Source: DASVTR01 sp033855775
GTDB lineage: Bacteria; Acidobacteriota; Blastocatellia; Pyrinomonadales; Pyrinomonadaceae
DNA length: 64,000 nucleotides
Reading direction: 5' to 3'
NCBI GenBank assembly: GCA_033855775.1
Contig: JAWVFT010000037.1
Coordinates: 1-64,000, forward strand
Of this stretch, positions 49,582 through 57,582 are shown piece by piece. Below the pieces are notes generated by a model. That model did no database searches. It saw only the letters and a program-made list of their open reading frames with translations, and had not been told where the DNA came from. Every line of letters starts with the position of its first letter. The stretch's first letter is position 1. The position numbers were made by a program, and so were the translations under genes.

Positions 49582-51525
49582 ATGAATTTCTTATTGCTCT
49601 TCTTGCTCCAAGCCGCCGCGCCGTCTGCGGTCAGAGAGTCGCTGGAAAAGCGACCGGCTCTCCTGAGCGTCATCTACATGGGCGGGCTGGCTCTGATGGT
49701 GTTGCTGCTCTTGCTCTCGGTCTTTCGCAATCGCCGCCGCTCTGCGCTGGCGGGCGTCGCGCCCGAAGACTTGCCGGACGAAGTGCGACAGCGGCTCGGC
49801 ACGACGACGACCAATCGCGGCCTCAAAGTCCTGCGCTGGCTCTTCGTCGCGTTGGCTCTGGCGGTCTTCGGCTTTCACGTCTACTGGGCCCTCTACGCGC
49901 AGGAGAGCAACGAGCGCTTTCAGGAACTAAGCTACAAAGACCTGCGCAATCGTCGTCTCTCCGAGTCAACCTTGCGCGGCTGGATTCTGGACCGTTCCGG
50001 CAATCTGGATAAAGCTCTGGCTTACTATCGTTATCAAAACAATCAAATCGTGCGCGAATATCCGCTCGACAAAGCGATGGCTCACCTGTTCGGCTCCGAC
50101 CGCGGCGACCCCGGATTGGAGCGCGCGCTCTTCGGCATTCAGAGCGTCGAGGTGCCGGAGGCATGGCAGGTTTTGATGGGCGAAGACATGCAGCAGAAAG
50201 CCAATCAGGACGTGCGGCTGACGATTGACCGCGACTTGCAGCAAGCGGCGGTTGACCAGTTGAAAGACAAGCACGGCGCGGTCGTCATCCTTAATCCGCA
50301 GACGGGAGAAGTGCTGGCGATGTACAGCAACCCGTCTTACAGTTTGAAGGAAGTGCAGGACGAAGCGACGTGGATTCGCCTAGACGCCAACGAGCGCGAC
50401 AAGCCGCTCGTCAGTCGCGCCCTCGGCCAGTACTACATTCCCGGCTCGACTTTTAAGACGATGATGATGATTGCCGCGCATCGCGCAGGGATGCAGAACG
50501 AAGAGTTCGTCTGTAGCGGCGGCGGCTACGTGGCAATGCCGGGAGCGAAGCCCATCTTCGACGATGGCGGGGCGGGCGAAGTCCACGGCAAGATTGGCAT
50601 CGACACGGCTTATGAAGTCTCCTGCAACCAGTACTTCGCGCAGATGGCCGTCAGGCTCGGCCCGGAGAGAATCAAAGAGGCCGCGAAGCTGGTCGGCATC
50701 GGAGCTTACGATACTCCGGCTGAGACGACGCGCGGGCGCAGGGAGCCGGAAATATGGAACGCCAGTTCCGACGCCATCAAGAAGGCTCTCGCCCCGCGCG
50801 AGGCGACGATGGTGGCCGGGCCGCTCGGCAACAAGTTTAATAAGTTCGACCTCGCGCTCGAAGGCTACGGCCAGGGCTACGCCGGGCAGATGACGCCTTT
50901 TCAAATGGCTCTGCTGGCCTCGACCATCGCCAACATGAACGGCCAGTTGATGAAGCCGAAGATTGAGTTTGACCGCCCGCCCGAAGCCTACAATCAAGTC
51001 ATCTCGCCGCAACTCGCCGCACGCATGCGCGAGATTATGGGACTCGTCACCGGCGGGCCTTCGGGGACGGCGCGCGGCGTCTTCGGCCCGGTCAAAGCGG
51101 CTGGCATCGTCACCGGCGGCAAGACCGGAACGGCGCAAAAGGATGTGCCGGTTTACGACCCGAAGACGGGCGAGCCGAAGAAAGTCAGGAAGGTCGAGAA
51201 AGACCCGAAGGGAAATATTATCCGCGAATATGAGCAACTGGTCATCGCTCCTGAGCCGCGCATCGACGGCTGGTTTCTCTGCATCGCCCCGCTCGACAAT
51301 CCGCAACTGGCGATGGCCGTGATTATCGAAGGCGGCGGCTACGGCTCCAAGTCTGCGGCGCCCGTGGCGGCGGCCCTCGTCCTGAAAGCGAAAGAGCTTG
51401 GACTGCTCGGCGGCCCGCCCGTCAATCGCAACCAAAGCGCGCCGCCCAATAATCAGAAGCGGCAGCCGTCGCAACAGCCAAGGCCGCCCGCGGACAAGCC
51501 TAGGCCGCCCGTAGCGCAGCAGTAG
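49582..51525 (+). CDS. Penicillin-binding transpeptidase (PbpA/FtsI class)
   Basis: 647 residues. The transpeptidase domain has the SxxK motif in PGSTFKTMMM, SxN in VSCNQYFAQM and KTG in VTGGKTGTAQ, so it is a complete class B-type enzyme that cross-links peptidoglycan. The N-terminus is unusual, with three hydrophobic stretches (about 1-12, 28-47 and 85-106) instead of the usual one. The tail is Pro/Gln/Asn-rich (from about 620). The following SEDS gene is the expected glycosyltransferase partner, as with RodA/PbpA. Confidence 0.93.
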   Translation: MNFLLLFLLQAAAPSAVRESLEKRPALLSVIYMGGLALMVLLLLLSVFRNRRRSALAGVAPEDLPDEVRQRLGTTTTNRGLKVLRWLFVALALAVFGFHVYWALYAQESNERFQELSYKDLRNRRLSESTLRGWILDRSGNLDKALAYYRYQNNQIVREYPLDKAMAHLFGSDRGDPGLERALFGIQSVEVPEAWQVLMGEDMQQKANQDVRLTIDRDLQQAAVDQLKDKHGAVVILNPQTGEVLAMYSNPSYSLKEVQDEATWIRLDANERDKPLVSRALGQYYIPGSTFKTMMMIAAHRAGMQNEEFVCSGGGYVAMPGAKPIFDDGGAGEVHGKIGIDTAYEVSCNQYFAQMAVRLGPERIKEAAKLVGIGAYDTPAETTRGRREPEIWNASSDAIKKALAPREATMVAGPLGNKFNKFDLALEGYGQGYAGQMTPFQMALLASTIANMNGQLMKPKIEFDRPPEAYNQVISPQLAARMREIMGLVTGGPSGTARGVFGPVKAAGIVTGGKTGTAQKDVPVYDPKTGEPKKVRKVEKDPKGNIIREYEQLVIAPEPRIDGWFLCIAPLDNPQLAMAVIIEGGGYGSKSAAPVAAALVLKAKELGLLGGPPVNRNQSAPPNNQKRQPSQQPRPPADKPRPPVAQQ

Positions 51526-51589
51526 TTCTGAATTTTAGTCAGCAACTTTCTCAGCCAATGCTTGTTGGAAAAAATCGGGTCACGCATTT

Positions 51590-53287
51590 ATGAAGAATCG
51601 CGCATCGTCACATCTGTTAGCGCTCCTGCTCATCATCGGTTTCGAGATTGTCGGCTACATCGCTGTCCATCGCGCGGCGTTGATACGCGGCTACGAAACC
51701 TCCTGGGTCGGCGGCGTCCGCGACCTGCTGATGTACGTTCCCATCATCTTCCTCGTCTTCTGGCTGACGCGCGTGATGAAGTTCGCGGGCAACTGGACGC
51801 TCTACACAACGGCCATCCTGCTCTTCTCCATCGGCATGCTGGTGCAGTATCGACTGTACAGCGACCCCGAATACAACGCGCGCAACAAAGCCGTCGCCCG
51901 CGCCGAGAAGACAGAAACCCTGCGCCGCCGCTTCATCAACGAGACGTACGACGCCGAGAAGAAAAAGCTGATGGGCTTGCCGCCGACTCCGGCGCAGCCC
52001 GTAGACCTTGACAACGAGCAAGTCCGTCAAGCCTCTTACTCTCTCTACAACGCTCTGACCTCCGGCTCGACGTGGATTCCGCTCTTCTCCTTCTTCGCCT
52101 TCGCCGTCGCTTTCTACTTCTGCGCGCGCGATAGCTTCCTGCTCTTCATACAGCGCCACAGTTTCATCATCGTGCTCTTAACGCTCGTCCCTTTGACGGC
52201 GGCGGTGGCCTTTTCCAGATTCGGCAAAGCGGCGGGCAACATGACGCCATGGGAGCCATCGAAGATTCCTTTCCTTTTAGGCTTCGCCGGAATCCTGACG
52301 GCGCGCTATCGCGACCTAGCGCGCACCTACTGGGGCATCCCGCGCGCGCGCGACATTATTCCGCTCGTCGTGATGGCGATGATGCCTTTCATCCCCTTCT
52401 TCGCCCTGAAAGATTTCGGGCAGATGCTCGTCTTCAGCGGAGCCTACGCGACGCTCTATCTGGTCGCGGTGCGTCGCTGGCCGCAACTCTTACTTTTCGT
52501 CGGCTCGGTCGTGCTGGTCATCAGCGTGCTGGTCGTCGGAGCCTTGCCGCGCGACGTGCAGGAGAAGGTGCCGTTTCTGCCGACCTTAGCGCGCCCTGTG
52601 CAGGCGGCCTTGCCTGACCGCATTCAACAACGCTTTCATCTCTGGCTCGACGGCTTTACGCCGCCCTCGCCGGAAATCTCTTGGTGGAAGAAGGACTACG
52701 ACGACGCGCTTGGCAAAGACCAGCAGATGCGGGAACTGGCGCAGGAGAGTCCGGGGATGCAAAAGGTGGTCAACGTTGACGTGTGGTTTGACCGCGTGGC
52801 GTTTCAACCGGCGCAAGCCATCTTCGGCGTCTCGTCTGGAGGAAGTTCGGGGCGCGGCCTCGGCCTCGGCTTTGCTGAAGTCATCCCCGTGGCCGACTCC
52901 GACTACATCTACGCGGCCATCGGCGAAGAGATGGGATTGGCGGGCGGAGCCATTGTGATTCTCGCTCTCATCGTTTTCGTCGCGGCGGGTGTTCGCACTT
53001 CGATTGATGCGCGTGATATGTTTACCAAGCTCTGCTCCGCCGGGTTGACGGCCTTCATCGGATTTCAGGCATTGGTCAACATCGGCGGCGTGACGCGCGC
53101 TCTACCGATGACAGGCATTACGCTGCCTTTCGTCAGTCACGGGGGTTTTAGTTTAGTCACAAGCTTTGCGATGCTCGGAATGCTGTTGGCTTTTTCGCAC
53201 CGGAACGCGCGCGACCTGCAACCCGCGCCGCGCCCGCGCCGTGCGGCAAGCCCCGGCGATCCCTCAATTCCGGAGGCCGTTCAATGA
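51590..53287 (+). CDS. SEDS family peptidoglycan glycosyltransferase (RodA/FtsW-like)
   Basis: 565 residues, polytopic, with at least ten membrane helices. Typical elements are FFALKDFGQMLVFSGAYATL, the long outside loop ending FAEVIPVADSDYIYAAIGEE and the late GVTRALPMTGITLPFVSHGG with GFSLVTSFAML. SEDS proteins polymerise lipid II together with a class B PBP, here the gene upstream. There is an extra charged segment of about 80 residues (about 95-160) between early helices. RodA versus FtsW cannot be settled. Its last bases overlap the PP2C ATG (ATGA). Confidence 0.93.
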   Translation: MKNRASSHLLALLLIIGFEIVGYIAVHRAALIRGYETSWVGGVRDLLMYVPIIFLVFWLTRVMKFAGNWTLYTTAILLFSIGMLVQYRLYSDPEYNARNKAVARAEKTETLRRRFINETYDAEKKKLMGLPPTPAQPVDLDNEQVRQASYSLYNALTSGSTWIPLFSFFAFAVAFYFCARDSFLLFIQRHSFIIVLLTLVPLTAAVAFSRFGKAAGNMTPWEPSKIPFLLGFAGILTARYRDLARTYWGIPRARDIIPLVVMAMMPFIPFFALKDFGQMLVFSGAYATLYLVAVRRWPQLLLFVGSVVLVISVLVVGALPRDVQEKVPFLPTLARPVQAALPDRIQQRFHLWLDGFTPPSPEISWWKKDYDDALGKDQQMRELAQESPGMQKVVNVDVWFDRVAFQPAQAIFGVSSGGSSGRGLGLGFAEVIPVADSDYIYAAIGEEMGLAGGAIVILALIVFVAAGVRTSIDARDMFTKLCSAGLTAFIGFQALVNIGGVTRALPMTGITLPFVSHGGFSLVTSFAMLGMLLAFSHRNARDLQPAPRPRRAASPGDPSIPEAVQ

Positions 53288-54918
53288 AAGAGCAAACTAC
53301 AACTACGACGCAGATTCACGCTGCCGTCATCAGCGACCGCGGCTTGAGCGAGAAACGCCCGCTCAACGAAGACTCGTATCTCTCGGACACGGCGCGGCGC
53401 ATCTTTGCCGTCGCCGACGGAGTGGGCGGAGCCAACGCCGGAGAGGTCGCTTCGCAAACGGCGATGGAAGTCCTGGACGACGCCTTTCGTAATCAGGAAG
53501 CCAACGCCGACATCGAAGACTTGATGGAGTTGGCTATCCAGCGCGCCAACGCTTCGATTCACCAGATGGCGCGCGAGCATCCGAAGCTGGCGGCGATGGC
53601 GACCACTGTGGTCGCGCTCCACTTGGACGGGCGCGTCGCCACCATCGGCCACGTCGGCGACTCGCGCCTCTATCGTCTCTCGCCCGAAGGCAAGCTGTTC
53701 CGCGACACCGCAGACCATTCGGTCGTCGAGGAAGAAGTCAGGGCCGGACGGATGACGCCCGAACAGGCCGCGCATCATCCGAGCCGCAACGTCATCAGTC
53801 GCGCCCTCGGAGCCGAAGCGAGCGTCGAAGTTGACATGAAGATTGTCGAAGTCGAAGAAGGCACGGCTTTCCTGCTCTGCTCCGACGGCATCACGCGCCA
53901 CATTCCCGACAACGAAATACGCGACATACTTTTCCGCTACGGCGACCTTGAGGAAGCCTGCACGGAGATGAAGCGTCGCTGTTACGAGCGCGGCGCCGAA
54001 GACAATTTGACGGCGGTCGTCGTGCGCGTCGGCGGGCCTGCCGCGCGCCACCTTGCGGACCTTGAGAAAACGCTCGACATAGATTCATCCTCCGCGATGC
54101 ACGACACGCTGCCCGGATTCGCGGTGGATTCCGGCCCACAGAGGGCGCAGCAACCGTCACAACCGTCCGCCGCCGCTTTGACGCCTGCGTCCAGAGTCGC
54201 CTTCCCTTCGACCGAAGCGTCCACGCCCGCGCCGCCCGCCGCTCCTCCTCCTCAGGATGGAGCCGCGCCGCCGCCCGCGCCGCAACCAGGCGCAGCCGCG
54301 CCACCGCCGCCCGTCGCCGCGCGCCCAAGCCGTGGCGGGTCGTTCGGTCGCGCGCTGCTAATGATTTTGTTGATGGCCGGAGTCGGGGCCGCGGCCTTCT
54401 ACGCGGGCCGCTATCAAGCCAGGCAAGAGCTAACGGCCAGCGGCAACACCAACGCCAACGCGAACACCAGCCCGACGCCGACGCCCACGCCCGTCAACAC
54501 GGAAGCTGAATTTGATAAACGACGACGCGACATTGACCGCGCCCCGGCGACGAACGTCGCTCGCATGGAACAGGAGAACGGCGCGAAGCCTTTGGAGAAC
54601 GCCGACCCCGAATTTCTGTATCTGTATGGACGAGCGTTGCTGCTCTCCAATCGCCACGACGACGCCATCCACGCCTTCAAGTTGTCGCTCGAAAAATTGA
54701 AAGACAGCCCTAACCGCTCTTTAGTCGTCGAAGCAAAATTGGCGGCGGCGGTCGCCGCGTTGCGCTCCGGTAACTGGACGGCGGCGCAGACGGCCTCGAA
54801 GGATTTGGAGCAGGTCATAGACATGGTTAACAAACCTGCGACCCCGCCGCCCGCCAACATCAGCGGCCCCGTCGGAGCCTCCACTCCGGGCGACGCAAAC
54901 GTGTCCCCGCAACAATAA
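53284..54918 (+). CDS. PP2C-type Ser/Thr phosphatase with membrane helix and outside C-terminal domain
   Basis: 544 residues. The PP2C domain (1-255) has the metal ligands NEDSYL, VADGVGG, GHVGDSRLYRL, LCSDGITRHI and GAEDNLTAVV. A Pro/Ala-rich linker (about 290-350) leads to one membrane helix (LLMILLMAGVGAAAFYAGRY), then an outside part with Asn/Thr/Pro spacer and TPR-like helices (EFLYLYGRALLLSNRHDDAI). It should reverse the kinase encoded next, as PstP does for PknB. GGAGG lies 7 bases before the ATG, which overlaps the SEDS stop. Confidence 0.92.
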   Translation: MKEQTTTTTQIHAAVISDRGLSEKRPLNEDSYLSDTARRIFAVADGVGGANAGEVASQTAMEVLDDAFRNQEANADIEDLMELAIQRANASIHQMAREHPKLAAMATTVVALHLDGRVATIGHVGDSRLYRLSPEGKLFRDTADHSVVEEEVRAGRMTPEQAAHHPSRNVISRALGAEASVEVDMKIVEVEEGTAFLLCSDGITRHIPDNEIRDILFRYGDLEEACTEMKRRCYERGAEDNLTAVVVRVGGPAARHLADLEKTLDIDSSSAMHDTLPGFAVDSGPQRAQQPSQPSAAALTPASRVAFPSTEASTPAPPAAPPPQDGAAPPPAPQPGAAAPPPPVAARPSRGGSFGRALLMILLMAGVGAAAFYAGRYQARQELTASGNTNANANTSPTPTPTPVNTEAEFDKRRRDIDRAPATNVARMEQENGAKPLENADPEFLYLYGRALLLSNRHDDAIHAFKLSLEKLKDSPNRSLVVEAKLAAAVAALRSGNWTAAQTASKDLEQVIDMVNKPATPPPANISGPVGASTPGDANVSPQQ

Positions 54919-54977
54919 CGCTGCCACACGCATCTTAAAAACGGCGGCGGCAGGAGACGTTGAAAGCTTCGGAGCGG

Positions 54978-56531
54978 ATGACGGAACTTAAATTACAGCA
55001 GTGCAGGCTCGACGGTCGTTACGACGTGGTGGAATGCCTGGGGCGCGGCAGCTACGCGGAGATTTACGTGGCGCGCGACACGGCGGCAGCCATCGGCGAG
55101 CCGCAAACGGTCGTCATCAAAGCCCTCAATTTGTTGCTGCAAGGCGTGCCTGATGCCGAGTTGGAACGCACGCTGATTGAAAATTTTCAGAACGAAGCCG
55201 TCGCCCTCGACCGCGTTCGCCATCCCAACATCATCAATCGCCTCGGCCACGGCACGGCGATAGACCTCGCCGGAGTCACCTTTCATTATCTGGTTCTGGA
55301 ATACTTGCCCGGCGGCGACATGGGCGCGCTCTGCCGCCATCAACCGCTCGCGCTTTCTCGCGCGCTCTTTTATCTGGAGCAAGTCTGCGCCGGACTGGCC
55401 CACGCGCACGAGTGCGGCGTCATTCACCGCGACATCAAGCCGCAGAATCTGTTGCTGACGGCTGACCGCGAGATTGTCAAAATCGCAGACTTCGGCGTCG
55501 CCAAGCTCGAAGCCAGCGAAGGCGCGATTACGCGCGTCGGAACCAACATCTACGCCGCGCCTGAACATAACCCGCTCGTGCAGACGGGCCCGCTCGACCC
55601 TTCAAGGCTCACCGAAACGCAACAGCAGCTAACTCCGGCGGCTGATATTTTTTCGCTCGCCAAAACCACCTACACGCTGCTCGCGGGCGAAGCTCCGCGC
55701 CGTTTCTCTCATCGTGAGATTTCCGCTTTGCCCGAAGCAATCGCTGGGCAGAGTTGGGCCGCGTCGGTCCTGCGCGTCTTGCAGAAGGCCACGCAGAGCA
55801 ATCCTTCGGCCCGCTATCAAACTGTGCAGGACTTCTGGGCAGACCTCGCGGACGCCGCCCTGCCGCCGACGCAGCCGCTCAACCCGCGCCCCGACAGCGA
55901 CGCTCGCCGTCGTCCCAGCGCCAGCCGCAGCGAGACTGCGACGAAGGCTCCGCCGCGCCCGACCTTTAACACCAGCCAGGCGTTCGACCTCTCGAAGCTG
56001 CAACAGAGCAGCGTCGCGCGGCCACGCATCGTCGTCTCGATGCCGCAGGCGAAGTCCGAAGGCCAGCAGCCCGCGCGGCAGAGACAAAGGGCGGAAGAGA
56101 TTCTCGCGGAGTTGCCAGACGATAACCCGAAAGAGCATCGCCGCGCCGCCGGTAGTCGCAAGGCTGCGCTGGCCGGGCGCGGCATGCGCGCTCTGGTGGC
56201 GGCGCTTATCATCATCCTCTTCGCGGGGATGCTCATCGCCACGAACTATTACGTCAGCAAGCGGCGCGCGTTAACGACTCCGCAGTCAGGCAGCGATGCG
56301 GCTTCGATGGTCGGGCGTGAAGCGACAACCACAACTGATGTAAACTTGCGGCCCGCTCCGAGCGTGAATAACGAAGCAATCGGTATAGCCGAGCAAGGCT
56401 CGCGCGTGCGCGTCCTGAGCGTCAGCAATAACTGGTATGAAGTTCAGGTTCTGGAGCACGGGCGTGTTAAGATAGAGCCGACTTCGCCGGACAGAGGTTG
56501 GATTCATAAAAGATTTTTAGATATAAATTAG
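54978..56531 (+). CDS. Ser/Thr protein kinase with outside SH3b domain
   Basis: About 517 residues. The N-terminal kinase domain has the glycine loop LGRGSYAEIY, the ATP-binding Lys in VVIKAL, HRDIKPQNLL, IADFGVAKL and the AAPEH motif, so it should be active. A cytoplasmic linker of about 150 residues follows, rich in Ser/Arg/Gln. One membrane helix (LVAALIIILFAGMLIATNYY) leads to an SH3b domain outside (VNLRPAPSVNNEAIGIAEQG, NNWYEVQV, GWIHKRF). In PknB the outside part is PASTA; here SH3b, often a wall-binding module, takes that place. TTG 54960 is another possible start. Confidence 0.92.
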   Translation: MTELKLQQCRLDGRYDVVECLGRGSYAEIYVARDTAAAIGEPQTVVIKALNLLLQGVPDAELERTLIENFQNEAVALDRVRHPNIINRLGHGTAIDLAGVTFHYLVLEYLPGGDMGALCRHQPLALSRALFYLEQVCAGLAHAHECGVIHRDIKPQNLLLTADREIVKIADFGVAKLEASEGAITRVGTNIYAAPEHNPLVQTGPLDPSRLTETQQQLTPAADIFSLAKTTYTLLAGEAPRRFSHREISALPEAIAGQSWAASVLRVLQKATQSNPSARYQTVQDFWADLADAALPPTQPLNPRPDSDARRRPSASRSETATKAPPRPTFNTSQAFDLSKLQQSSVARPRIVVSMPQAKSEGQQPARQRQRAEEILAELPDDNPKEHRRAAGSRKAALAGRGMRALVAALIIILFAGMLIATNYYVSKRRALTTPQSGSDAASMVGREATTTTDVNLRPAPSVNNEAIGIAEQGSRVRVLSVSNNWYEVQVLEHGRVKIEPTSPDRGWIHKRFLDIN

Positions 56532-56568
56532 ACGAGCGGCGTTTGAAGCGAGAGGAGCAATAGAAACT

Positions 56569-57432
56569 GTGGGTTTGATTGAATCCATTCGACGGTGGAT
56601 TGATGGCGACGGGGCGGCAGACCCTTTGGAGGCGGCTGACGATCGGGCCAAACCCAGACGCGTCTGGGAAGAATTTCTGGTCAAGGTCGCGCGCGAAGTC
56701 GAAGCCGTCATGCAGCGCGAGATGTTCACGCCGCCCGGCGGCCCGACATACATTCCACGCGAGTATATCGTTTACCTCAGCAACGATGACGACAAGGATT
56801 GGCAGGGCGACAAGCGGCGCGGCCTCGAACAGGGACTCTTTCACGTGCTCTCGGACAGAGCGCGCGAATTGAGCGGCTCGACGCAGCTTGCCACCAAATC
56901 CTTCGCCGTCGAACTGCGCGTTGACGGCACGCTCAACAAAGGCGAGTTTCGCGTGCAGCCCGTTTGGGACGAAACCGAAAGCGGCCATACGATGGTGACG
57001 GCTCGCCCAAGCGAACAGATAATGCGCGCGTCCATGCCGGGCGTGACCACAGAGAATCCCGCGTCCGTTCAGACCGAACAGGCAACGGACGACCCGACGG
57101 TCGTGCGCGCGCGTCCCGCCACCATCTTCTCCATCGAAGTCTGGCACGAAGGCGTTCGCCAGGCCGTCATCCCCGTCACCAAACCGGAGGTCACAATCGG
57201 TCGCGGCTCAAGGTCTGTGACCGTTGACATCCCGCTCAAAGGCGACCCGGAAATCAGCCGGATTCACGCGCAACTCGGACGCGACGAGCAAGGACAGTTC
57301 TGGTTGACGCCGAAGGGCAGAAACTCAACGCTCATCGGCGGGCGCGAAGTCTCGCGCGAAGAACGCGCCCCGGTCGGCGTTGACGAGCGAATCGAAATCT
57401 GTAGCTACACGCTGCGCATCCAACCGCAGTGA
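56569..57432 (+). CDS. FHA domain protein with DUF3662-like N-terminus, second copy
   Basis: 287 residues from GTG 56569. Residues 1-120 resemble the FhaA-type N-terminal domain (WEEFLVKVAREVEAVMQRE, YIPREYIVYLSNDDDKDW). After a Thr/Pro-rich linker, which could itself be phosphorylated (QATDDPTVV), the FHA domain shows VTIGRGSR, EISRIHAQLG and the NSTLIGGREV region. The usual Asn-Gly turn is altered to RNSTL. It closes the cluster and is followed by a strong terminator. Role: phosphothreonine-dependent recruitment, inferred from domain and context. Confidence 0.85.
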   Translation: MGLIESIRRWIDGDGAADPLEAADDRAKPRRVWEEFLVKVAREVEAVMQREMFTPPGGPTYIPREYIVYLSNDDDKDWQGDKRRGLEQGLFHVLSDRARELSGSTQLATKSFAVELRVDGTLNKGEFRVQPVWDETESGHTMVTARPSEQIMRASMPGVTTENPASVQTEQATDDPTVVRARPATIFSIEVWHEGVRQAVIPVTKPEVTIGRGSRSVTVDIPLKGDPEISRIHAQLGRDEQGQFWLTPKGRNSTLIGGREVSREERAPVGVDERIEICSYTLRIQPQ

Positions 57433-57460
57433 CGCTGCAAACCGGAGACACAAAACAAAG

Positions 57461-57493
57461 GGCCGCCGCCAGCAATTGACGGCGGCCTTTTTT
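57461..57493 (+). terminator. Intrinsic terminator of the wall/kinase cluster
   Basis: GGCCGCCG (57461-57468) pairs with CGGCGGCC (57480-57487) over an 11-base loop, followed by six T residues. It begins 28 bases after the second FHA stop. This is the clearest intrinsic terminator in the window. Confidence 0.9.
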
Positions 57494-57517
57494 ATCGTCA
57501 CCCGCAGCCTTACATGA

Positions 57518-57563
57518 AACGATGAATGACGAGCTATCAACCGCAACTCTGTCATTCATCGTT
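57518..57563. repeat. 13-base inverted repeat sharing its arm with the repeat at 46064
   Basis: AACGATGAATGAC (57518-57530) and its exact complement (57551-57563) flank a 20-base loop, between convergent genes. The same 13 bases occur at 46064-46076. It may terminate the minus-strand serine hydrolase gene. Confidence 0.75.
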
Positions 57564-57582
57564 CAGCTTTTCCCCGCTGGCC

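Noticed and set aside
50380..51474. 364-codon minus-strand frame opposite the penicillin-binding protein
   Set aside because: Antisense to the complete PBP motifs; no ribosome binding site and no recognisable domain.
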